Assembly: GCA_964638245.1 (NCBI GenBank)
Contig: CAZWZG010000061.1
Span: 1-16,452, forward strand
Reading direction: 5' to 3'
DNA: 16,452 bases
Source of the DNA: CAZWZG01 sp964638245
GTDB lineage: Bacteria; Pseudomonadota; Alphaproteobacteria; Rhodobacterales; Rhodobacteraceae
A model generated the notes under the pieces. The model did no database searches and was not told the DNA's origin. It saw nothing but the letters and a program-made list of their open reading frames with translations. Position numbers and translations under genes: made by a program. Of this stretch, positions 7,263 to 15,203 are shown in pieces. Within the stretch, counting starts at the first letter, position 1. Each line of letters opens with the position of its first letter.

Positions 7263-7289
7263 GCGAGGCGGCGCTTCCCGTCGCCTCGC
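7263..7289 (+). other. Intercistronic hairpin directly after dctP
   Basis: The inverted repeat GCGAGGCG (7263-7270) / CGCCTCGC (7282-7289) continues inward with one G-U, one C-G and one G-C pair. This gives an 11-bp stem and a 5-base loop, 9 bases after the dctP stop. It is followed by CCTTTCTCT, which is pyrimidine-rich but not a true U-run. It sits in the same position as the hairpin after frcB and is probably a messenger-stability or partial-attenuation element. Confidence 0.65.
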
Positions 7290-7310
7290 CCTTTCTCTGG
7301 AGTGTCCCCG

Positions 7311-7874
7311 ATGATTGATGCGCTGCTTGGCGGAACCCGCCGACTTGGCCTTTGGCTGACATGGCTTGGCGGGACGCTAATTGTCCTGTCGGCCTTCCTG
7401 GTAACGCTCGAGGTTTTCCTGCGCAAGGTCTTCAACGTCTCGATCGGCGGGGCGGATGAAATCTCGGGCTATGCTTTTGGTGTCGCTACGGCCCTGGCAT
7501 TCTCCTACGCGCTGTTCGAACGGGCCCATATACGGGTTGACGCCCTGATCGGCGTTCTGCCCCAATGGTTGCGACCGTTCCTCAACCTTTTTGGCCACGT
7601 CCTTCTGATCGGGTTCGCTTTCGTCGTGGTCTGGATGGTCTGGGGCATGGTGGCCGACACGCTTGAGTTCGGGTCGCGCTCGATCACGCCGATGCGCGTG
7701 CCCTTGGCGATCCCACAGATCCCATGGCTGCTGGGATGGATATTCTTTGTTTTCACGGGCATGCTCATCGCGATTGCCGCGATCGTCAAATATTTCCAGC
7801 GCGACGAAGCCGGGGTGCAGGACCTAATCGGTGTGAAATCACTGGATGAGCAAATCCAGGACGAGACGGTCTGA
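7311..7874 (+). CDS. dctQ: TRAP transporter small permease, DctQ-type
   Basis: This is the small membrane subunit of the TRAP transporter and associates with DctM in the inner membrane. It has 187 residues from the ATG at 7311. A GTG three codons upstream (7302) is in frame, but GGAG at 7299-7302 overlaps it and is 8 bases from 7311, so 7311 was chosen. Four hydrophobic segments are visible, roughly residues 12-35, 48-66, 83-108 and 134-158, with the GGADEISGYAFG loop typical of DctQ between the first two. It ends in a charged cytoplasmic tail. Its TGA overlaps the DctM start (TGATG). Confidence 0.88.
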   Translation: MIDALLGGTRRLGLWLTWLGGTLIVLSAFLVTLEVFLRKVFNVSIGGADEISGYAFGVATALAFSYALFERAHIRVDALIGVLPQWLRPFLNLFGHVLLIGFAFVVVWMVWGMVADTLEFGSRSITPMRVPLAIPQIPWLLGWIFFVFTGMLIAIAAIVKYFQRDEAGVQDLIGVKSLDEQIQDETV

Positions 7875-9157
7875 TGCTGACGAAAACCCTTCTTATTCTC
7901 CTTGCTTTGATCGCACTGGCCGTGCCGATTGCGGCATCGCTGGGCTGGCTTGGCCTGATCCTGCAATTTACCGACAGCCCGATGCCATTGCACCGTGCAA
8001 TCTCGGATATGGCGTGGCAAACCAGCACCGACTTCCTCCTGGTTGCGATCCCGATGTTCGTGATGATGGGAGAGATCCTGCTGCGCGCCGGCATCACAGA
8101 AAGAATGTATGACGGCATCGTCAAATGGCTTGGCTGGTTGCCGGGTGGCTTGATGCATTCAAACATCGGTTCGTCGGCCCTGTTTGCGGCGACGTCCGGA
8201 TCTTCAGTGGCGACTGCCGCCACGATTGGCACGGTCGCGGTTCCACAGATTGAGAAGCGAGGCTACAACGAGCCGCTGTTTCTGGGGACAGTGGCGGCTG
8301 GCGGCACTCTGGGTATCCTGATCCCGCCTTCAATCAACTTGATCCTGTATGGGCTGCTCACCAATACTTCGGTGCCCGAGCTTTACCTCGCAGGGTTCCT
8401 GCCAGGCTTTCTTCTGGCTGCGCTTTTCATGGCAACGGTGGTGATCGCCTGCATGATCAAGCCGGAATGGGGCGGAGCACAGTTGCGGCACACTTGGGCC
8501 GAGCGCCTTCGCGCACTGCCCGCACTCATCCCGCCGCTTGGCATCTTCCTTGTAGTCGTAGGGTCGATCTATGCGGGTCTGGCCACACCGACCGAAGCCG
8601 CAGCGCTGGGTGTGGTCGCATCGATGGTCCTTGCCGCTCTCAATCGCAAGCTGACAATCGACATGATGCGTCAGGCGATTGAAGGCACCATGCGTACCAC
8701 AGCAATGATCATGCTGATCATCATTGCTGCCGTCTTCCTGAACTTTGTCCTTTCGATTATTGGCCTAACCCAGGCCCTTACTGATTTCGTGACAGGGCTG
8801 GGCTGGACGCCAATGCAGACGATGCTGATGATCGTCGCGGTCTTGATCCTGATCGGCTGCTTCATGGAGACGCTGTCGATGCTTCTGACCATGGCGCCGC
8901 TGATCACGCCTATTGTTGTCGCGCTCGGGTTCGATCCGGTGTGGTTCGGGATCCTGCTCATGGTGCTTCTGGAAACGGCCCTGATCACCCCCCCTATCGG
9001 GATCAATCTCTATGTAGTGCAGAGTATACGAAAGGCGGGCGCAATCATGGATGTTATCAAGGGCGCGTTGCCCTTCGTGATCACCATGTTCGTGATGCTA
9101 GCGCTCTTGCTGATCTTTCCGCAGATGGCACTTTGGCTACCGTCGCTGGTCTACTAA
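7874..9157 (+). CDS. dctM: TRAP transporter large permease, DctM-type
   Basis: This is the large, sodium-coupled transport subunit of the TRAP system. It has 427 residues and about 12 hydrophobic segments, the usual DctM size. Typical stretches include PMFVMMGEILLRAGI near the N-terminus, SALFAATSGSSVATAATIGT (the first ion-binding hairpin region) with PQIEKRGYN following, GILIPPSINLILYG, and the mirrored later region ETALITPPIGINLYVVQ. It overlaps DctQ by one base. An 88-bp gap with a good GAAGGAG ribosome site precedes the 5-oxoprolinase gene, and no terminator is visible there, so the five genes probably share one transcript. Confidence 0.92.
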   Translation: MLTKTLLILLALIALAVPIAASLGWLGLILQFTDSPMPLHRAISDMAWQTSTDFLLVAIPMFVMMGEILLRAGITERMYDGIVKWLGWLPGGLMHSNIGSSALFAATSGSSVATAATIGTVAVPQIEKRGYNEPLFLGTVAAGGTLGILIPPSINLILYGLLTNTSVPELYLAGFLPGFLLAALFMATVVIACMIKPEWGGAQLRHTWAERLRALPALIPPLGIFLVVVGSIYAGLATPTEAAALGVVASMVLAALNRKLTIDMMRQAIEGTMRTTAMIMLIIIAAVFLNFVLSIIGLTQALTDFVTGLGWTPMQTMLMIVAVLILIGCFMETLSMLLTMAPLITPIVVALGFDPVWFGILLMVLLETALITPPIGINLYVVQSIRKAGAIMDVIKGALPFVITMFVMLALLLIFPQMALWLPSLVY

Positions 9158-9245
9158 CCCGCGACATCTCGACACCGGCTTGAACTCCAAGCTTGAAGAC
9201 TGACATGACTGCCGTGCCGAGCGGCATACGAAGGAGCTTTGTCTC

Positions 9246-12200
9246 ATGTGGCAATTTTGGGTGGACCGTGGTGGAACGTTCACGGACATCGTTGGGCGCA
9301 AACCCGATGGAAGCCTGGTAACGCACAAGCTTCTGTCGGAGAATCCTGAACGCTACAAGGACGCCGCCGTCCAAGGCATTCGCGAGCTTTTGGGCCTTCC
9401 TCAGGACGCGCCTATACCGGTCGGCACGATTGATGCGGTCAAAATGGGCACGACAGTTGCCACCAACGCGCTTCTAGAGCGTACGGGCGACCCGACTGTC
9501 CTGTTCGTGACAAAGGGGCTCAAGGACATCTTGCGGATCGGGTATCAGAACCGGCCCAGGCTCTTTGATCTCGACATCCGGCTGCCTGAACTTCTTTACT
9601 ACGACGCCTATGAGGTGCACGAGCGGCTCGGCGCGGATGGTGACACTATCGCGCCGCTGGATGAAGCCCGCCTGGCCCGAGATCTGAAGACGGCCTTTGA
9701 CAAGGGCTTTCGCTCAGTCGCCATTGCATTGATGCACGCCTATCGGTTTCCGCAGCACGAAAAGCGCGCCGGAGAGATCGCACGACAGATCGGTTTCACG
9801 CAGGTGTCGCTCAGTCACGAAGTCAGCCCTTTGATCAAGCTGATAGGGCGCGGGGATACGACCGTCGTTGACGCAAACCTATCTCCCATTCTGCGGCGTT
9901 ATGTTGATCAGGTTCGAGACGCCCTTGGGGCAGGGACGGGCGGTTGCAAGTCGCTGATGTTCATGCAGTCCAATGGCGGGCTGACCGATGCCGGTCTGTT
10001 TCAAGGCAAGGACGCGATCCTGTCAGGACCTGCAGGCGGCGTTGTAGGCATGGTGCGCACTGCCGAGGCCGCCGGTTTTGACAAATTGATCGGGTTCGAC
10101 ATGGGCGGCACATCCACTGATGTCTGCCACTATGCAGGGCAATACGAACGCTCGTTTGAAACCGAAGTCGCAGGCGTTCGGATGCGTGCGCCTATGATGA
10201 GTATTCATACGGTCGCCGCGGGCGGCGGATCGATCCTGAGTTTCCGACAGGGGCGCATGCAGGTTGGCCCAGAAAGCGCGGGCGCTAATCCGGGGCCTGC
10301 GTGCTACCGGCGCGGAGGTTCGCTTACTGTTACTGATTGCAACGTCGTTCTTGGCAAGCTTCAACCGGACCAGTTTCCGGCGGTCTTCGGTCCGGATGGT
10401 GATGCGCCTTTGGATGTAGAAGCGCCGCGCGCAAAATTCGAAGCTTTGGCCGCCGAAATAGCTGCTGAAACCGGTGACGCCCAATTGTCTGTCGAGGAAC
10501 TGGCCGAAGGATTCCTGCGCATCGCAGTCGAAAACATGGCCAATGCGATCAAGAAGATCAGCGTGCAGCGGGGCTATGACATAACCGGGTATACGTTGAA
10601 CTGCTTTGGCGGTGCAGGCGGACAACATGCCTGCAAGGTCGCCGATGTCTTGGGAATGAAGAGTATTTTCATACATCCCTTTGCGGGGGTCCTATCAGCA
10701 TTTGGCATGGGGCTTGCAGACGTGCGTGCTTTACGGGAATTCCAGTTCAAGGGCGAACTCGCAGATCTCGATACGGCCGCGCGCACGCTGGCGGATCTGG
10801 CAACGACAGCACGATCCGAGGTCAAAGCGCAGGGGATTGCGGAGGATGCAATCACCGTGCTCCAGACCGTGCACCTTCGCACCAAAGGAGGGCAACTGAC
10901 CTTCCCTGTTCCCCTCGGGGAGCACGATCGGATGATTGCAGAGTTCAACGCCGCCCACAAAAACCGGTTCGGCTTTGCCCCGGATGCCGGTGAACTCGTG
11001 ATCGAGCTTTTAACTGTCGAAGCCATTGGATCGACGGGCGAGCCTGCAAGTCTTGCAGACACCTCCGCCGCGGTGCCGTCTTTGACTGCTTCGATGGTTT
11101 CGGACGGCACGCGGCAGGATGTCCCGCTCTTTCAACGCGATGCGGTTGTGGACGTGGTCAAAGGCCCTGCCATTATCGTCGATCCCACCGGAACAAATGT
11201 GGTCGAAGCCGGTTGGAGCGCACGCAAGCTGAGCGATGGCGCGCTGATTATTGAGCGCACCGCAGCTTTGAAACGCGAGGAGGCCATCGGAACCTCGGTC
11301 GAACCAATCATGTTAGAGGTTTTCAACAACCTTTTCATGTCGATCGCCGACCAGATGGGAGCCACGCTGGCCAACACGGCCTACTCGGTCAATATCAAGG
11401 AGCGATATGACTTCTCCTGCGCAATATTCAATGCGGCGGGCGATCTGGTCGCCAACGCTCCCCATGTGCCGGTGCATTTGGGCTCGATGAGTGAAAGCGT
11501 AAGAACGATTCTTCGCGACAATGCGGGTGCAATCAATCCTGGCGATGTGTTTATGCTGAATGATCCGTTCCATGGTGGGACGCATCTCCCGGACATCACA
11601 GTTGTCACACCGGTTTTCGATGAAACGGGCTCGGAAATCCTGTTCGTGAGTGCTTCGCGCGGCCATCACGCCGATGTGGGTGGAAAAACACCGGGCTCCG
11701 CTCCACCGGACAGTCGCCATATCGACGAAGAAGGCGTCCTTTTTTCCAACTTCAAGCTCGTCGAAGCGGGCAAATTTCGCGAAGTCGAAACGCGGGCTCT
11801 ATTGGCGTCCGGTAAATTTCCATGTCGAAATATCGACGACAACATAGCCGACCTTTCCGCACAGATTGCCGCCAATGCTACGGGAGCAAGCGAATTGACG
11901 AAGGTGATTGGACAGTTTGGGGTTAAGGTCGTGGCGGCTTACATGGGCCATGTGCAAGACAACGCCGAAGAAAACGTCCGTCGCGTGCTCAATGTTCTTT
12001 CCGACAGTTCGTTTGCGTATCCGCTTGATGGCGGAAAGGAAATCCGCGTTGCGATCCGGGTAGACCGCCAGAACAGGAATGCGGTAATCGATTTCACCGG
12101 AACGTCGCCTCAGGATGTCTTCAACTACAACGCGCCACTGGCGATCTGCCATGCAACGGTCTTGTATGTGTTCCGTACACTTATCGGCGCCGATATTCCA

Positions 12201-12827
12201 ATGAACGAGGGCTGTCTGAAGCCTTTGACAATTATCGCGCCCAAAGGCTCGATGATAAACCCTGAATACCCAGCAGCAGTCATCTCGGGGAACACCGAGG
12301 TCAGCCAAGCAATTGCTGACGCACTCTATGGAGCCTTGGGCGTCATTGCGGGCTCGCAAGGCACGATGAACAACTTCGTCTACGGCAATGACCGGTTTCA
12401 GAATTACGAGACGATCTGTGGCGGAACGGGAGCAGGAGAGGGTTTTCACGGCACCAGTGCCATACACAGCCATATGACGAATACCCGCATGACTGACCCC
12501 GAAGTCCTGGAAACGCGTTTTCCTGTGCGGCTTGAGTCTTTTTCGATCCGCCAGGGCTCTGGGGGGCGCGGCCAATACAACGGCGGCGAAGGGATAGAGC
12601 GCGCATTGCGCTTTCTTGAGCCCGTCACGGCAACTGTCCTGTCGTCGCATCGCGTCGTGGCGCCCCATGGCGCAAACGGTGGTGCTCCTGGTGGTACGGG
12701 CGAAAACTGGGTCCAGCGCTCGAACGGGACCCTTCAGCGCCTTGGGGGAAACGATCAAGCGCAGATGGAGGCAGGTGACGTTTTTCTCATGCGAACCCCA
12801 GGTGGAGGCGGCTTTGGTTTCCCTTAG
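9246..12827 (+). CDS. Fused HyuA-HyuB ATP-dependent 5-oxoprolinase (OPLAH type)
   Basis: This cytoplasmic enzyme opens the lactam ring of 5-oxoproline with ATP to give glutamate. In 1193 residues it joins a HyuA (hydantoinase A/oxoprolinase) half and a HyuB half; eukaryotic OPLAH is about 1290. The HyuA half carries the ATPase motifs DRGGTFTD (7-14) and FDMGGTSTD (284-292), and the PESAGANPGPACYRRGGSLT stretch found in OPLAH. The HyuB half starts near residue 686 and contains the metal-binding type motif HHADVGG (807-813), ending in TPGGGGFGFP. The ATG at 9246 has a GAAGGAG ribosome site. The OPLAH-like sequence and the YcsI-like partner favour 5-oxoprolinase over hydantoinase or acetone carboxylase, but a hydantoinase or related lactamase remains possible. 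Confidence 0.88.
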   Translation: MWQFWVDRGGTFTDIVGRKPDGSLVTHKLLSENPERYKDAAVQGIRELLGLPQDAPIPVGTIDAVKMGTTVATNALLERTGDPTVLFVTKGLKDILRIGYQNRPRLFDLDIRLPELLYYDAYEVHERLGADGDTIAPLDEARLARDLKTAFDKGFRSVAIALMHAYRFPQHEKRAGEIARQIGFTQVSLSHEVSPLIKLIGRGDTTVVDANLSPILRRYVDQVRDALGAGTGGCKSLMFMQSNGGLTDAGLFQGKDAILSGPAGGVVGMVRTAEAAGFDKLIGFDMGGTSTDVCHYAGQYERSFETEVAGVRMRAPMMSIHTVAAGGGSILSFRQGRMQVGPESAGANPGPACYRRGGSLTVTDCNVVLGKLQPDQFPAVFGPDGDAPLDVEAPRAKFEALAAEIAAETGDAQLSVEELAEGFLRIAVENMANAIKKISVQRGYDITGYTLNCFGGAGGQHACKVADVLGMKSIFIHPFAGVLSAFGMGLADVRALREFQFKGELADLDTAARTLADLATTARSEVKAQGIAEDAITVLQTVHLRTKGGQLTFPVPLGEHDRMIAEFNAAHKNRFGFAPDAGELVIELLTVEAIGSTGEPASLADTSAAVPSLTASMVSDGTRQDVPLFQRDAVVDVVKGPAIIVDPTGTNVVEAGWSARKLSDGALIIERTAALKREEAIGTSVEPIMLEVFNNLFMSIADQMGATLANTAYSVNIKERYDFSCAIFNAAGDLVANAPHVPVHLGSMSESVRTILRDNAGAINPGDVFMLNDPFHGGTHLPDITVVTPVFDETGSEILFVSASRGHHADVGGKTPGSAPPDSRHIDEEGVLFSNFKLVEAGKFREVETRALLASGKFPCRNIDDNIADLSAQIAANATGASELTKVIGQFGVKVVAAYMGHVQDNAEENVRRVLNVLSDSSFAYPLDGGKEIRVAIRVDRQNRNAVIDFTGTSPQDVFNYNAPLAICHATVLYVFRTLIGADIPMNEGCLKPLTIIAPKGSMINPEYPAAVISGNTEVSQAIADALYGALGVIAGSQGTMNNFVYGNDRFQNYETICGGTGAGEGFHGTSAIHSHMTNTRMTDPEVLETRFPVRLESFSIRQGSGGRGQYNGGEGIERALRFLEPVTATVLSSHRVVAPHGANGGAPGGTGENWVQRSNGTLQRLGGNDQAQMEAGDVFLMRTPGGGGFGFP

Positions 12828-12841
12828 CTGGATAGACTAAA

Positions 12842-12907
12842 CAGCAGGAAAACCCTGCTGCGGGTTCAGCGGGCGGCAAGGGCCTATCGGCGCCCTGACT
12901 GTTGCCG
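12842..12907 (+). terminator. Two hairpins after the 5-oxoprolinase gene, possible weak terminator
   Basis: The first hairpin has 7-bp arms CAGCAGG (12842-12848) and CCTGCTG (12854-12860) with a 5-base loop. The second is an interrupted stem: CGGCAA (12874-12879) pairs with TTGCCG (12902-12907), and GGGC with GCCC inside it. Neither is followed by a run of Ts, so intrinsic termination would be weak. Their position, between the metabolic operon and an unrelated housekeeping block, is what suggests a boundary. Confidence 0.35.
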
Positions 12908-12964
12908 TGATCCAAATTTCATGCGACACCGTAATTCGAGAAATTGAACAGAAGAGTTTAGTCC

Positions 12965-13618
12965 ATGACCGACTATGCGGCGCGTCGCACGACAATGGTA
13001 GACACTCAGATAAGACCTTCTGATGTCACGAAATTTCCAATCATTGACGCGATGCTTTCGGTCCCTCGAGAAGACTTTGTTCCCAGAGCTGCGCGCGAAG
13101 CGGCCTATATGGGCGAAAACATCGACCTTGGCGGTAGGCGCGTGATCCTTGAGCCGCGCACGCTGGCCAAGATGCTGGATGCGGTGGATATTCAACCTGA
13201 CGAGTTGGTCCTCGATATCGGCTCCGGGTACGGATACTCTGCAGCCGTCGCAGCCCGTCTTGCGGAGGCTGTGGTCGCGGTCGAAGACGACGACACGCGC
13301 GTCTCCGAAGCAACTTCGGCGCTTACAGATGCCAGCGCGGACAATGTGGCCGTGATCGAAGGCCCCCTTGATGCAGGTGCGCCTCAGTACGGGCCTTACG
13401 ATGTGATCATTTTGCAGGGGGCCGTCGAACACGTGCCGGATACTCTTCTGGACCAATTGAAAGACGGCGGGCGGATCGTGTGCCTGTTTCAGGAAGCCCG
13501 CCTAGGCGTCTGCCGCGTCGGCTACCGTTTTGATGGACAGATCAGCTGGCGCTTTGCCTTCAACGCTGGTGCCCCCATACTTCCCGGTTTCGAAGCGCGC
13601 CGCGCCTTCACGCTTTAA
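12965..13618 (+). CDS. Protein-L-isoaspartate O-methyltransferase-like protein (divergent)
   Basis: This is a SAM-dependent methyltransferase of the protein-L-isoaspartate methyltransferase family, 217 residues, near the usual length. The start of the family pattern is clear (VPREDFVP, residues 33-40), as is SAM motif I, VLDIGSGYGYSAAV (82-95), followed by the acidic motif II (VAVEDDD) and YDVIILQGAVEHVP. The catalytic-loop motif that classical enzymes show as GQTISQP is replaced by GRRVILEP (57-64), so repair activity on isoaspartyl residues is doubtful. The ATG at 12965 has a weak GAAGAG ribosome site. It precedes tolC by 13 bp and is probably cotranscribed with it. The methyltransferase fold is firm and the substrate is uncertain. 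Confidence 0.8.
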   Translation: MTDYAARRTTMVDTQIRPSDVTKFPIIDAMLSVPREDFVPRAAREAAYMGENIDLGGRRVILEPRTLAKMLDAVDIQPDELVLDIGSGYGYSAAVAARLAEAVVAVEDDDTRVSEATSALTDASADNVAVIEGPLDAGAPQYGPYDVIILQGAVEHVPDTLLDQLKDGGRIVCLFQEARLGVCRVGYRFDGQISWRFAFNAGAPILPGFEARRAFTL

Positions 13619-13631
13619 AAGGACACGGCCC

Positions 13632-15148
13632 ATGATTGCCCGCAAAACCCGCCCATTTGTGATTGCCGCTTCTCTGGCCTTGGCTGTGCCAGCAACGGCG
13701 GAAAGCCTTGGCGACGCTCTGTCCGGAGCGTATCTGAACAGCGGGCTTCTCAAGCAAAACCAGGCGTTGTTGCGGGCAGCGGACGAAAACGTGGCCCAGG
13801 CNNNNNNNNNNNNNNNNNNNNNNNNNNNNNNNNNNNNNNNNNNNNNNNNNNNNNNNNNNNNNNNNNNNNNNNNNNNNNNNNNNNNNNNNNNNNNNNNNNN
13901 NTTCTCAAGCAAAACCAGGCGTTGTTGCGGGCAGCGGACGAAAACGTGGCCCAGGCCGTAGCGGCGCTGCGCCCCATCGTCAGCTATTCGGCGAACCTGT
14001 CCAACAATGCCCCTCCGGGTCCTGCTGGCGCACTGAATGGCTCGCTGGGCGTAAATGTCAGCATGCTGCTTTTTGATTTTGGTAATTCGGAGCTTGCGGT
14101 CGAGGCAGCCAAGGAATCCGTGCTGGCTACACGCCAAAGCCTTTTGTCCGTTGAATCCCAAGTGCTTCTGCGCGCGGTTCAAGCTTATACTTCTGTGCGC
14201 GATAGCCAGTCTTTTGTTGCCCTGCGCGAAAACAATGTGCGCGTCATCACCCAACAGCGCCGTGCGGCCGAAGACCGGTTCGAAGTGGGCGAAATCACCC
14301 GTACGGATGTGTCGCTGGCCGAGGCAAGCCTCGCGGGTGCACGCAGCGGTCTTGTGGCCGAACAGGGCAATCTGGCGCGGGCGAGGGAAGAATATCGCAG
14401 CGCCGTCGGCCGCTATCCCGGACCCTTGCAAACCTTGCCGAACCCGCCTGCCATCCCGTCCACACTGGACGAAGCTCTGGCAATCGCGCGGCAAAACAGT
14501 CCAACCATTGTGCAGGCCAAGCACAACGTCACCGTCGCCGAGATCAACGTCAAACGCGCCGAGCTTGGCATGAAACCAACGCTACAAGGTTCGGGCGGGG
14601 TTGCGATTGATGATGACGGCGATACGTCCAGCTCGCTTGGCCTCACGTTCTCCGGACCAATTTATCGGGGCGGTGCGTTGTCGGCGGGGCTACGCCAAGC
14701 CAAGGCAAACCGTGACGCGACCCGGGCACAGCTTCTGACGGCGCGTTTGTCGGTGGATCAACAGGTTGCCAATGCCTGGGCAAACCTGTCGGTTGCAGCC
14801 GCCGTTTTGACCGCAAGTGAGCAGGAGGTGCGTGCGCTGACCTTGGCCTTGCGGGGTCTGCAGGAAGAAGCGCGCCTGGGATCGCGGACGACCTTGGACG
14901 TGCTGGATCAGGAACAAGACCTGTTGGATGCGCAAACCAACCGTGTTTCTGCGCAAACCGACAGATATGTCGCAGTTTATCAACTTCTTTCCGCCATGGG
15001 TCTTTTGACAGCGGACCATTTGGGATTGAATGTTCCGCGGTACGATCCCGCGGCGTATTACAATGCGGTCAAGGATGCTCCGGTCGTGAATGTAAGCCCG
15101 CAGGGTGAACGTCTGGACCGTGTGTTAAAAGGGCTCGGCAGGGAGTAG
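13632..15148 (+). CDS. tolC: TolC-family outer-membrane channel protein, interrupted by an assembly gap
   Basis: This is an outer-membrane efflux/type I secretion channel that forms the exit duct for inner-membrane exporters. A signal peptide ends near residue 23 (VPATA, then ESLGDAL). The OEP repeats follow with long amphipathic helices, e.g. LLFDFGNSELAVEAAKES, VGEITRTDVSLAEASLAGA, and LGSRTTLDVLDQEQDLLDAQ near the C-terminus. The sequence contains 100 Ns (13802-13901) and the 55 bases on each side of them are identical, so the downstream part appears in another frame. Removing one repeat copy plus the Ns (155 bp) restores a single frame of 453 residues, normal for the family. The ATG at 13632 has an AAGGA ribosome site. 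Its place before a PopZ-like gene matches the Caulobacter tolC-type (rsaFb) and popZ neighbourhood. Confidence 0.88.
13747..13956. repeat. 55-bp exact direct repeat flanking a 100-N scaffold gap
   Basis: Bases 13747-13801 and 13902-13956 are identical, with exactly 100 Ns (13802-13901) between them. A round 100 is the usual placeholder for a gap of unknown size, and a 55-base terminal overlap equals a common assembly k-mer length. The two contig ends almost certainly overlap and were not merged. This is an artefact, not a genomic repeat. Confidence 0.93.
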
Positions 15149-15203
15149 CGTCTCTCGCGCGGCTCAAGGGGGACTTTGGGGTGCGGTCAGGAGAAGGACT
15201 GAT

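Noticed and set aside
9158..9245. Short dyad TGCCG/CGGCA before the 5-oxoprolinase gene as a terminator
   Set aside because: The stem is only 5 bp with a 7-base loop and no T-run, and the next gene has a strong ribosome site, so read-through from dctM is more likely.
11799..12758. A 319-codon open frame on the minus strand within the 5-oxoprolinase gene, with a similar one at 10023-10676
   Set aside because: The plus-strand frame carries clear HyuB/HyuA motifs throughout; the antisense frames show no recognisable domain.
13747..13956. Direct repeats flanking a gap, resembling target-site duplications around an inserted element
   Set aside because: The repeat is 55 bp and exact, the gap is exactly 100 Ns, and collapsing it restores the tolC frame, which fits an unmerged contig overlap and not a mobile element.
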